Source of the DNA: Caenimonas soli
Lineage (GTDB): Bacteria > Pseudomonadota > Gammaproteobacteria > Burkholderiales > Burkholderiaceae_C
Assembly (NCBI RefSeq): GCF_013155545.1
Contig: NZ_JABJVV010000002.1
Location: forward strand, 62,001 to 126,000
Direction: 5' to 3'
Length of the DNA: 64,000 nt
A program made the position numbers and the translations under genes. The notes under the pieces are model-generated. The model made no database searches. It was not told where the DNA came from and worked only from the letters and a program-made list of their open reading frames with translations. This document shows positions 57,254-64,000 of this stretch, one piece after another; position 1 is the first letter of the stretch, and every line of letters begins with the position of its first letter.

Positions 57254-57919
57254 ATGGAGTCGTCCACCACCAGTTTCATCGTCGAGTCGCTGACTCGAGC
57301 CATCGTCGACCACCGGCTCCAGCCGGGCACCAAACTGGCCGAGCAGAAGCTGGCCGATCACTTCGGCGTGTCGCGTACGCTGGTGCGCCAGGCCCTGTTC
57401 CAGCTCACGCAGAACCGCCTGATCAAGCTCGAGCCCGCGCGTGGCGCCTTCGTGGCCGCGCCCACCGTGGAGGAGGCCCGCCAGGTCTTCGCGGTGCGGC
57501 GGATGCTGGAGGCGGAGATGACGCGGGCCTTCATTCGCCAGATCACACCGGCCAAGGTGCGGGCGCTGCGTGACCACATCGCGCAGGAAAAGGCCGCCGT
57601 CGACAAGGAAGACGCCGCAGGCCGCGTCGAACTGCTGGGCGACTTCCACGTGCGCATCGCCGAGCTCATGGGCAACGAGGTGCTGGCGCAGATGCTGCGC
57701 GACCTGGTATCTCGCAGTTCGCTGATCTCGCTGATGTACCAGCGCGACGGCGCGGCTCGCCATTCGCAGGAGGAGCACGTGGAAATCGTCAAGGCCATGG
57801 CGGCCAAGGACGAGGAACGCGCCGTGCGGTTGATGACCGAACACCTGGAACACGTGGAGGAAAGCCTCTCTTTCGACCGTCACGTACCCACGCACGACAT
57901 CAGCCTTGCCCTTTCGTGA
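57254..57919 (+). CDS. GntR-family (FadR/FCD) regulator of urate/allantoin catabolism
   Basis: A 221-residue GntR-type regulator. The winged helix covers KLAEQKLADHFGVSRTLVRQALFQLTQNRLIKLEPARGAFVA (about residues 27-68). The helical FCD ligand domain follows, with metal-binding histidines plausible in FHVRIAEL and the later HVEIVKAM. It starts at ATG 57254, directly after the palindrome, and is the first gene of the puuE-uraD/allC-M20-receptor operon. It probably represses these genes, uraH and puuD until a purine breakdown intermediate binds (inference). Confidence 0.9.
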   Translation: MESSTTSFIVESLTRAIVDHRLQPGTKLAEQKLADHFGVSRTLVRQALFQLTQNRLIKLEPARGAFVAAPTVEEARQVFAVRRMLEAEMTRAFIRQITPAKVRALRDHIAQEKAAVDKEDAAGRVELLGDFHVRIAELMGNEVLAQMLRDLVSRSSLISLMYQRDGAARHSQEEHVEIVKAMAAKDEERAVRLMTEHLEHVEESLSFDRHVPTHDISLALS

Positions 57920-57929
57920 ACGGCACACA

Positions 57930-58865
57930 ATGACTTACGACAGCACAGCCCCCTACCCGCGCGACCTGGCCGGCTATGGCCGCAATCCGCCCCATGCGCA
58001 GTGGCCCGACAATGCACGCGTGGCGGTGCAGTTCGTCCTGAACTATGAGGAAGGCGGCGAGAACTCGGTGCTGCACGGCGACGCGGGTTCCGAGCAATTC
58101 CTCTCGGAGATGTTCAATCCCTCCAGCTTCCCGGCGCGGCACCTGAGCATGGAAGGCATCTACGAATACGGCTCGCGGGCCGGCGTCTGGCGCATCCTGC
58201 GCGAGTTCGAGAAGCGCGGCCTGCCCCTCACGGTGTTTGGCGTCAGCATGGCATTGCAACGCCATCCCGAACTGACCGCTGCTTTCAAGGAACTGGGCCA
58301 TGAGATCGCCTGCCATGGCTGGCGCTGGATCAGCTATCAGAACATCGACGAGGCCACCGAGCGCGAGCATATGCGTATCGGCATGGAGATCATCGAGCAG
58401 TTGACCGGCGCGCGGCCGCTGGGCTGGTACACCGGGCGCGACAGCCCCAACACCCGCCGGCTGGTGGCCGACTACGGCGGCTTCGAATACGACAGCGACT
58501 ATTACGGCGACGATCTTCCGTTCTGGATGAAGGTGAAGAAGAGCGACGGCAACATCGCGCCGCACCTGGTGGTGCCGTACACGCTGGACACCAACGACAT
58601 GCGCTTCTCGCTGCCACAGGGCTTCGCCCAGGCCGAGGATTTCTTCGTTTACCTGCGCGACAGTTTCGACGCACTCTATGCCGAGGGCGAGCAGTCGCCC
58701 AAGATGCTGAGCATCGGCATGCACTGCCGGCTGCTCGGGCGGCCCGGCCGGATCGTGGCGTTGCAGCGTTTCCTGGATCACGTGCAAAAGCACGACCGGG
58801 TCTGGATTTGCCGGCGCATCGACATCGCCCGCCACTGGAAGCAGGTCCACCCTTACCGAGACTGA
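57930..58865 (+). CDS. puuE: Cofactor-independent allantoinase PuuE
   Basis: A 311-residue polysaccharide-deacetylase-fold enzyme that opens allantoin to allantoate without the metal-rich amidohydrolase fold of AllB. Diagnostic blocks are YPRDLAGYGRNPPHAQWPD, VQFVLNYEEGGENSVLHGD, RAGVWRILREFEKRGLPLTVF, GHEIACHGWRWISYQ and GWYTGRDSPNTRRL. It lies 10 bases after the GntR gene and its stop overlaps the next start (TGATG). Length is normal. Confidence 0.95.
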   Translation: MTYDSTAPYPRDLAGYGRNPPHAQWPDNARVAVQFVLNYEEGGENSVLHGDAGSEQFLSEMFNPSSFPARHLSMEGIYEYGSRAGVWRILREFEKRGLPLTVFGVSMALQRHPELTAAFKELGHEIACHGWRWISYQNIDEATEREHMRIGMEIIEQLTGARPLGWYTGRDSPNTRRLVADYGGFEYDSDYYGDDLPFWMKVKKSDGNIAPHLVVPYTLDTNDMRFSLPQGFAQAEDFFVYLRDSFDALYAEGEQSPKMLSIGMHCRLLGRPGRIVALQRFLDHVQKHDRVWICRRIDIARHWKQVHPYRD

Positions 58866-60643
58866 TGATGGCTCTTACCCTGGAACAACTCAACGGTGTC
58901 TCCCACGAGGAGGCGGCCGAGATACTCGACGGCCTGTACGAGCATTCCCCCTGGATCGCCGAAGCGACCCTGGCGCACCGGCCGTTCAAGTCGCTGCCCC
59001 AGATCAAGCACGCGATGGCCCGCGTCGTGGCCGAGGCCGGGCGCGAGGCGCAGCTGGCCCTGATCCGCGCCCACCCGGAGCTGGCCGGCAAGGCCATGGT
59101 GAGCAAGACCCTCACCGCCGAATCCACCCAGGAGCAGAGCAAAGCCGGCCTGACCGACTGCACGCCGCAAGAGTTCGAGAAAATCCAGAAGCTCAACGCC
59201 GACTACAACGCGAAGTTCGGCTTTCCCTTCATCCTGGCCGTGCGGGGCCCGCGCGGCACCGGGTTGAGCAAAAAGGAGATCATCGAAACTTTCGAGCGCC
59301 GCCTGGACAACCCGCCGGACTTCGAGATGGCCGAGTGCCTGCGCAACATCCACCGCATCGTGGAGATGCGGCTGAACGACAAGTTCGGCGTGGAGCCCAC
59401 GCTGGGCAACCTGGTCTGGGACTGGCAGGAAAAACTGGCCCAGCACAGCGACCCGGGCTATGCCGAGAAGGGCCAGCTCACCGTTACCTACCTTACCGAA
59501 GCGCATAGGGCCTGCGCCCAGCGCATCTCGCACTGGATGCGCGATTGCGGCTTTGACGAGGTGGAGATCGACGCCGTGGGCAATGTGGTGGGCCGCTACA
59601 AAGCCGCGCGGCCCGGTGCCAAGACGCTGATGACCGGCAGCCACTACGATACCGTGCGCAACGGCGGCAAGTACGACGGCCGCCTGGGCATCTTCACGCC
59701 CATGGCCTGCGTGCGCGAACTATCGCGCCAGGGCAAGCGCCTGCCCTACGACTTCGAGGTGATCGGTTTCGCGGAAGAGGAAGGCCAGCGCTACAAGGCC
59801 ACTTTCCTAGGTTCGGGCGCGCTGATGGGCGGCTTCAACCCGGCCTGGCTCGACCAGAAAGACGCCGACGGCGTCACTATGCGCGAGGCGATGCAGCACG
59901 CGGGCCTGTGCATAGACGACATTCCCAAGCTGCGCCGCAATGCGGCCGACTACCTGGGCTTCGTGGAAGTCCACATCGAGCAGGGGCCGGTGCTCAACGA
60001 GATGGACCTGCCGCTGGGCATCGTCACCTCCATCAACGGCGGCGTCCGCTATCAGTGCGAGATCATCGGCATGGCCAGCCACGCCGGCACCACACCGATG
60101 GATCGCCGCCGCGATGCGGCCTGCGCCGTCGCCGAACTGGCCCTCTTCATCGAGAAGCGCGCAGCCAAGGACGGCGATTCAGTGGGGACCATCGGCATCC
60201 TCAACGTGCCCAACGGCTCCATCAACGTCGTCCCCGGCCGCTGCCAGTTCACGCTGGACCTGCGCGCACCCACGGACGCGCAGCGCGACGCGCTGGTGGC
60301 CGACGTGCTGGCACAGCTGAAAGCGATTTGCGAGCGCCGCGGTGTGCGCCACACAGTGGAAGAAACCATGCGGGCCGCCGCCGCGCCCAGCGCGCCCGGC
60401 TGGCAGCAACGTTGGGAGAAAGCAGTGGACACGCTCGGCGTGCCACTCTTTCGCATGCCCAGCGGCGCGGGCCACGATGCCATGAAGCTGCACGAAGTCA
60501 TGCCCCAGGCCATGCTGTTCGTGCGCGGCCTGAATTCGGGCATCAGCCACAACCCGCTGGAAAGTACCACCAGCGACGACATGCAGCTGGCCGTCGAAGC
60601 CTTCCAGCTGCTCCTCGACAACCTCTCCAACGAAAACTCATGA
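58865..60643 (+). CDS. Fused OHCU decarboxylase (UraD) and allantoate amidohydrolase (AllC)
   Basis: A 592-residue two-domain protein. Residues about 1-170 are UraD, with His70 in IRAHPELAGK and the GLTDCTPQEFEKIQKLNADYNAKFGFPFILAVRG block. Residues about 185-592 are an M20 allantoate amidohydrolase with TGSHYDTVRNGGKYDGRLGI (257-276), AEEEGQRY, and VEVHIEQGPVLN. The first domain makes S-allantoin from OHCU; the second degrades allantoate, so the two flank the PuuE step encoded just upstream. The start overlaps the puuE stop; a second ATG follows one codon later. Confidence 0.93.
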   Translation: MMALTLEQLNGVSHEEAAEILDGLYEHSPWIAEATLAHRPFKSLPQIKHAMARVVAEAGREAQLALIRAHPELAGKAMVSKTLTAESTQEQSKAGLTDCTPQEFEKIQKLNADYNAKFGFPFILAVRGPRGTGLSKKEIIETFERRLDNPPDFEMAECLRNIHRIVEMRLNDKFGVEPTLGNLVWDWQEKLAQHSDPGYAEKGQLTVTYLTEAHRACAQRISHWMRDCGFDEVEIDAVGNVVGRYKAARPGAKTLMTGSHYDTVRNGGKYDGRLGIFTPMACVRELSRQGKRLPYDFEVIGFAEEEGQRYKATFLGSGALMGGFNPAWLDQKDADGVTMREAMQHAGLCIDDIPKLRRNAADYLGFVEVHIEQGPVLNEMDLPLGIVTSINGGVRYQCEIIGMASHAGTTPMDRRRDAACAVAELALFIEKRAAKDGDSVGTIGILNVPNGSINVVPGRCQFTLDLRAPTDAQRDALVADVLAQLKAICERRGVRHTVEETMRAAAAPSAPGWQQRWEKAVDTLGVPLFRMPSGAGHDAMKLHEVMPQAMLFVRGLNSGISHNPLESTTSDDMQLAVEAFQLLLDNLSNENS

Positions 60644-61863
60644 CGGATTACGACAAGCTGGACGCCTGGATCGATGCCCACTTCGACGAGGAGGTGCGCT
60701 TCCTGCAGGAGCTGATCCGCGTGCCTACGGACACGCCCCCCGGCAACAACGCACCTCACGCCGAGCGCACGGCCCAGCTGCTGCAAGGTTTCGGCTTCGA
60801 GGCCGAGCAGCACCCGGTCCCGCAGGCTGAAGTGCAGGCCTATGGCTTGCAGTCGATCACCAACCTGATCGTTCGCCGGCGCTACGGCGAAGGCCGGACC
60901 ATCGCCCTGAACGCCCATGGCGACGTGGTGCCACCGGGCGAGGGCTGGACCCGCGATCCCTACGCCGGCGAGATCGTCGACGGCAAGATCTACGGACGCG
61001 CCGCCGCCGTCAGCAAGTGCGACTTCGCCACGTTCAGCTTCGCAGTGCGCGCTCTCGAATCGCTGCAAGCCGAACTCAAGGGCGGCGTCGAACTGCACTT
61101 TACCTACGACGAGGAGTTCGGCGGGGAAATGGGCCCGGGCTGGCTGCTGCGCAACAAGCTCACCCGGCCCGACCTGATGATCGCGGCCGGCTTCAGCTAC
61201 GAAGTCGTCACCGCCCACAACGGTTGCCTGCAGATGGAAGTGACGGTGCACGGCAAGATGGCCCACGCGGCCGTTCCCGACACGGGCGTGGATGCGCTGC
61301 AAGGCGCGGTGCAGATCCTCAATTCGTTGTATGCGCAGAACCGGCTGTACAAGGAAATCACGTCCAAGGTGCCGGGCATCAACCATCCCTACCTGAACGT
61401 CGGGCGCATCGAAGGCGGAACCAACACGAACGTGGTCCCCGGCAAGGTGTCGTTCAAGCTCGATCGCCGCATGATCCCGGAGGAGAACCCGGTGGAAGTG
61501 GAAGCCGCCATCCGCCGCGTGATCGCCGACGCCGCCGCCCTGTGCCCGGGCATCACGGTGGAGATCAAGCGGCTGCTGCTGGCCAACTCCATGAAACCGC
61601 TGCCCGGCAACAAGCCGCTGGTCGACGCCATCCAGAAACACGGCGAACAGGTGTTCGGCGAACCCATCCCCGCCATGGGCACGCCGCTCTACACCGACGT
61701 CCGGCTCTACGTCGAGGCCGGCATTCCCGGCGTGATCTACGGCGCCGGCCCCCGCACGGTGCTGGAGTCGCATGCCAAGCGCGCTGACGAGCGGCTCGAC
61801 TTGCAAGACCTGCGCAGCGCGACCAAGGTCATCGCGCGCACATTGCGGGACCTGTTGACCTGA
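60640..61863 (+). CDS. M20-family hydrolase (ArgE/DapE-like) of the allantoin cluster
   Basis: A 407-residue M20 peptidase-fold hydrolase. Metal ligands His93 and Asp95 are in ALNAHGDVVPPG and the catalytic pair in FTYDEEFGGEMGPGW. The segment where most M20 enzymes have the bridging aspartate (GRGAxDMKG) reads GRAAAVSKCDF, so that residue is replaced by valine, with an aspartate four positions on. The start overlaps the AllC stop by four bases. Its place suggests a step after allantoate, perhaps a ureido compound, but the substrate is unknown. Confidence 0.85.
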   Translation: MTDYDKLDAWIDAHFDEEVRFLQELIRVPTDTPPGNNAPHAERTAQLLQGFGFEAEQHPVPQAEVQAYGLQSITNLIVRRRYGEGRTIALNAHGDVVPPGEGWTRDPYAGEIVDGKIYGRAAAVSKCDFATFSFAVRALESLQAELKGGVELHFTYDEEFGGEMGPGWLLRNKLTRPDLMIAAGFSYEVVTAHNGCLQMEVTVHGKMAHAAVPDTGVDALQGAVQILNSLYAQNRLYKEITSKVPGINHPYLNVGRIEGGTNTNVVPGKVSFKLDRRMIPEENPVEVEAAIRRVIADAAALCPGITVEIKRLLLANSMKPLPGNKPLVDAIQKHGEQVFGEPIPAMGTPLYTDVRLYVEAGIPGVIYGAGPRTVLESHAKRADERLDLQDLRSATKVIARTLRDLLT

Positions 61864-61905
61864 AGGATATGGTTTCATCGTTGCAGTAAACGCCAGGAGC
61901 ATCTC

Positions 61906-62889
61906 ATGAGTACTGCCTTCTCCAGCCCCAGCCGGCGCGACGTCCTCAAAACCCTGGCAACCGGCGCCGCAGCCGTCTCGCTGCCGGCGCTGGCTGCCTG
62001 GCCCGACAAGCCGATCAAGATCGTCGTCACCTTTGCCGCGGGCGGGGCCAGTGACATCGTGGCGCGCGTCATGGCCGAGCAGCTCGGCCGCAAGCTCGGC
62101 CAGCCTTTCGTCGTGGATAACCGCCCCGGTGCCGGCGGCAGCGTGGGCGGCTTGCTGGTGGCGCAAGCGCCGGCCGACGGCTACACCCTGATGCTGTCGA
62201 ACTCCACCCCGATCTCGATCGGCCCGTTCGCCCTGGAAAAGCAGCCCTACGACCCGGTCGACGGCTTCACGCACATCGCCCTGATCGGCAGCGCGCCCTG
62301 CGTGGTGATGGCCAACCCCAAGAGCGGCATGAAGACGCTGGCCGATCTGGAAGCTACGGCCAAGAAGGCCGGCCGGCTCGATTTCGGCTCCGGCGGGCCG
62401 GCCTCGATCGGCCACATCTATGGCGAACTGATGAAGAGCAGCCTGGGCCTGAACATGGTCCATGTGCCCTACCGCGGCGGCGCGCCCATGACCACCGACC
62501 TGATCGCCGGCGTGGTGCCGGTCGGCATCGATGTGCTGACGGCTTTCGTGCCGTATTTCAAGAGCGGCCAGATCGTCCCATTGGCCGTGACGTCGGCCAA
62601 GCGCTCGCCCCTGGTGCCTGAAGTGCCGAGCGTGGTGGAGGCGGGCTACCGCAAGCTGGTGCTGGACAACTTCTTCGGCCTGTCGGGTCCGCCGAAAATG
62701 CCGGCCGACGTGGTGGCGCGGCTCAACGCCGCCTGCAACGAAATCCTGGCGCAGCCCGACGTCGCAAAACGGATGCTCGAACTGGGCATCACCACCTCGC
62801 CGGCCAGCCCGGCGGCTTTTACCGGCTTTGTCAAGGAACAGGTGGGCCAGCTGGGCCCGACGGTGAAGGCAGCGGGCGTGCGGCTCTGA
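61906..62889 (+). CDS. Bug-family solute receptor of the allantoin cluster
   Basis: A 327-residue tripartite-tricarboxylate receptor. The N-terminus (SRRDVLKTLATGAAAVSLPALAAWP) is a twin-arginine-like signal. The Bug core follows: WPDKPIKIVVTFAAGGASDIVAR, VVDNRPGAGGSVGGLLVAQAPADGYTLM and VPYRGGAPMTTDLIAG. It follows the M20 gene on the same strand by 42 bases and so may bind allantoin, allantoate or a related ureide, which is an inference. Convergent with a LysR gene. Confidence 0.9.
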   Translation: MSTAFSSPSRRDVLKTLATGAAAVSLPALAAWPDKPIKIVVTFAAGGASDIVARVMAEQLGRKLGQPFVVDNRPGAGGSVGGLLVAQAPADGYTLMLSNSTPISIGPFALEKQPYDPVDGFTHIALIGSAPCVVMANPKSGMKTLADLEATAKKAGRLDFGSGGPASIGHIYGELMKSSLGLNMVHVPYRGGAPMTTDLIAGVVPVGIDVLTAFVPYFKSGQIVPLAVTSAKRSPLVPEVPSVVEAGYRKLVLDNFFGLSGPPKMPADVVARLNAACNEILAQPDVAKRMLELGITTSPASPAAFTGFVKEQVGQLGPTVKAAGVRL

Positions 62890-62897
62890 CGCAGCTT

Positions 62898-63812
62898 TCA
62901 GGCCTTGGGCAGCGTTTCCCACCAGCGAGGGCCGAATCCGCCCTGCAAGAACGCCACGAAGGCCTGCACCTTGCCCGGCACCAGCTTGGGCGACGGAAAC
63001 ACGGCGTGGATTTCCTGTTCGGGCAGCGCATAGTCACGCAGAAGTTCCACCACATGGCCCGATGCCAGCGAATCGCCGGCCACGTAGCGCGGTAGCGCGG
63101 CGACACCCAGGCCGCTCCTGGCCGCCGCCAGCACGGCGGAAAGATTGTTGGAGCGCAGCTTGCCCGTCACGGGCACGGTCACCGGCTCGCCCTTGAGCGA
63201 GAACAGCCGCCACACATCGTCGCCCTGCACGCTGCTGTAGATCAGCGCGTTGTGGCCGCTCAGGTCCGCCGGCCGCTTGGGCGTGCCCTGCTTTTTCAGG
63301 TATTTCGGCGAGGCCACCAGCACCCAGGGATTCATGCCGAGGAAGCGGGCGCCCAGCGTCGAATCCGCCAGCTTGCCCATCCGCACCGCCACGTCCAGGC
63401 CTTGCGCCACCAGGTCGGTGTAGCGGTCCTCGAAACTCAGGTCCACCTGCACCTGCGGGTGCTTGGCCATGAAGTCCAGGGCCAGCGGCACGATCACGCG
63501 TCTGCCGAACGCGACCGAGGTGCCGATGCGCAGCAGCCCCTGGGCTTGCGACTGGCGCAGCTTGACGATGTTCTCCGCTTCGTCGGCCTCACGCACGATG
63601 CTCTTGCACTTCTCGTAGTACAGGGCGCCGGATTCGGTCAGGCTGACGCCGCGGGTATTGCGGTTGAGCAGGCGCACCTTGAGGCGCTCCTCGGTCGCGG
63701 CCACCTGCTTGGTGACCGTCGGCTGGGTGGTCGCGAACTCCTTGGCCGCCTTGGAGAAGCTGCCCGTCTCCACCACCCGCACGAACATTTCCATCGCCTG
63801 CAACCGATCCAT
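62898..63812 (-). CDS. LysR-family regulator divergent from gcl
   Basis: A 304-residue LysR-type regulator of the CrgA-like subgroup (MDRLQAMEMFVRVVETGSFSKAAKEFATTQPTVTKQVAATEERLKVRLLNRNTRGVSLTESGALYYEKC). The effector domain is complete. It is divergent from glyoxylate carboligase with about 107 bases between, in which an ATTCC/GGAAT inverted repeat lies 16 bases from its start. It probably controls gcl and later glyoxylate genes outside the window. Confidence 0.88.
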   Translation of the reverse strand: MDRLQAMEMFVRVVETGSFSKAAKEFATTQPTVTKQVAATEERLKVRLLNRNTRGVSLTESGALYYEKCKSIVREADEAENIVKLRQSQAQGLLRIGTSVAFGRRVIVPLALDFMAKHPQVQVDLSFEDRYTDLVAQGLDVAVRMGKLADSTLGARFLGMNPWVLVASPKYLKKQGTPKRPADLSGHNALIYSSVQGDDVWRLFSLKGEPVTVPVTGKLRSNNLSAVLAAARSGLGVAALPRYVAGDSLASGHVVELLRDYALPEQEIHAVFPSPKLVPGKVQAFVAFLQGGFGPRWWETLPKA

Positions 63813-63827
63813 GGTCCGCCTTCAGTT

Positions 63828-63842
63828 ATTCCGCTGTGGAAT
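63828..63842. promoter_or_regulatory. Candidate LysR operator upstream of gcl
   Basis: Inverted repeat ATTCC (63828-63832) and GGAAT (63838-63842) with a 5-base spacer, partly extended by TT/GA flanks. It is in the LysR-gcl gap, closer to the regulator gene. Short arms make chance occurrence possible. Confidence 0.5.
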
Positions 63843-63919
63843 GAATGTTATGGCCGCGGGCCGCCTTCCGCAATGGCCCCGGAATTCCTACAGTCGTGAC
63901 TCAAAGACAAGGAGTCGCT

Positions 63920-64000
63920 ATGGCAAGAATGACAGCCGCCCAGGCCGCCGTCTGGGTGATGGAAAAGGAAGGCGTGACGCAGGCCTTCGGCATCCCGGGC
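63920..64000 (+). CDS. gcl: Glyoxylate carboligase, first 27 codons
   Basis: The window ends after 27 codons. The start MARMTAAQAAVWVMEKEGVT followed by QAFGIPG is highly characteristic of glyoxylate carboligase, a thiamin-diphosphate enzyme joining two glyoxylates to tartronate semialdehyde. An AAGGAG precedes the ATG at normal spacing. It would use glyoxylate from allantoate breakdown, and the resulting glycerate could enter the glycerate kinase/pyruvate kinase steps. Truncated by the window edge, not by mutation. Confidence 0.85.
   Translation, partial: MARMTAAQAAVWVMEKEGVTQAFGIPG

Noticed and set aside
60052..62922. Minus-strand open frame of about 950 codons opposite the AllC, M20 and receptor genes
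   Set aside because: It crosses three well-supported plus-strand genes and has antisense-type composition; it arises from high GC content.

Overview
The window is a GC-rich, densely coded stretch of bacterial chromosome. The best fit is a Burkholderiales betaproteobacterium of the Comamonadaceae type (Ramlibacter/Variovorax/Polaromonas-like). This is inferred from four tripartite-tricarboxylate (Bug) solute receptors, many divergent LysR regulators, a single LolC-type subunit next to lolD, a recJ locus preceded by a phosphoglycerate-mutase-like gene, and the make-up of the purine cluster. I saw no rRNA, tRNA, prophage, insertion sequence or CRISPR array.

Positions 1-14.3 kb hold mostly housekeeping genes. 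There is the start of a KaiC-like ATPase with a small partner, tatD, a four-gene set (trypsin-like protease, MoxR ATPase, DUF58, von Willebrand A protein), lolCD, a phosphoglycerate-mutase-like gene, recJ, several small secreted or membrane proteins, an ornithine cyclodeaminase-family gene and dcd. Positions 14.6-31 kb are the first half of a purine-scavenging region. On the minus strand lie guanine deaminase, two BMP-type nucleoside-binding proteins, adenosine deaminase, a complete BMP-family ABC transporter and a LysR regulator. Divergent from these are xdhA and xdhB. A DUF1800/DUF1501 pair sits inside the minus-strand series. nagA and a SIS-domain sugar isomerase/deaminase gene follow at 31-33 kb.

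Positions 33-46.5 kb hold the DUF2339/DUF3999 membrane pair, an indolepyruvate ferredoxin oxidoreductase-type operon with a LysR regulator, a Bug receptor and a thioesterase, then a proline/alanine-linked TIR-like protein, a DUF6064 membrane protein and an aldo/keto reductase. Positions 46.5-52.6 kb form a tartrate-utilisation cluster. Tartrate dehydrogenase/decarboxylase, glycerate 2-kinase and pyruvate kinase would give D-glycerate, 2-phosphoglycerate and, after enolase, pyruvate. A Bug receptor and a divergent LysR gene with a palindromic operator complete the cluster.

Positions 52.6-64 kb hold the second half of purine catabolism: xdhC, the membrane urate hydroxylase puuD, uraH, a GntR regulator, puuE, a uraD-allC fusion, an M20 hydrolase, another Bug receptor, and a LysR gene divergent from the start of glyoxylate carboligase (gcl) at the window edge. 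Identical AGTGTATACACT palindromes upstream of puuD and between uraH and the GntR gene point to one regulon. Together the two halves describe uptake of nucleosides and their conversion through xanthine, urate and allantoin to glyoxylate.

The less ordinary signals are a double-hairpin repeat found once between genes and once in frame inside the indolepyruvate oxidoreductase beta gene, a repeat that supplies the C-terminus of an ABC ATPase, a long-stem inverted repeat at 14.4 kb, the TIR-like gene, a dehydrogenase remnant upstream of a Bug receptor, and an M20 enzyme that lacks the usual metal-bridging aspartate.
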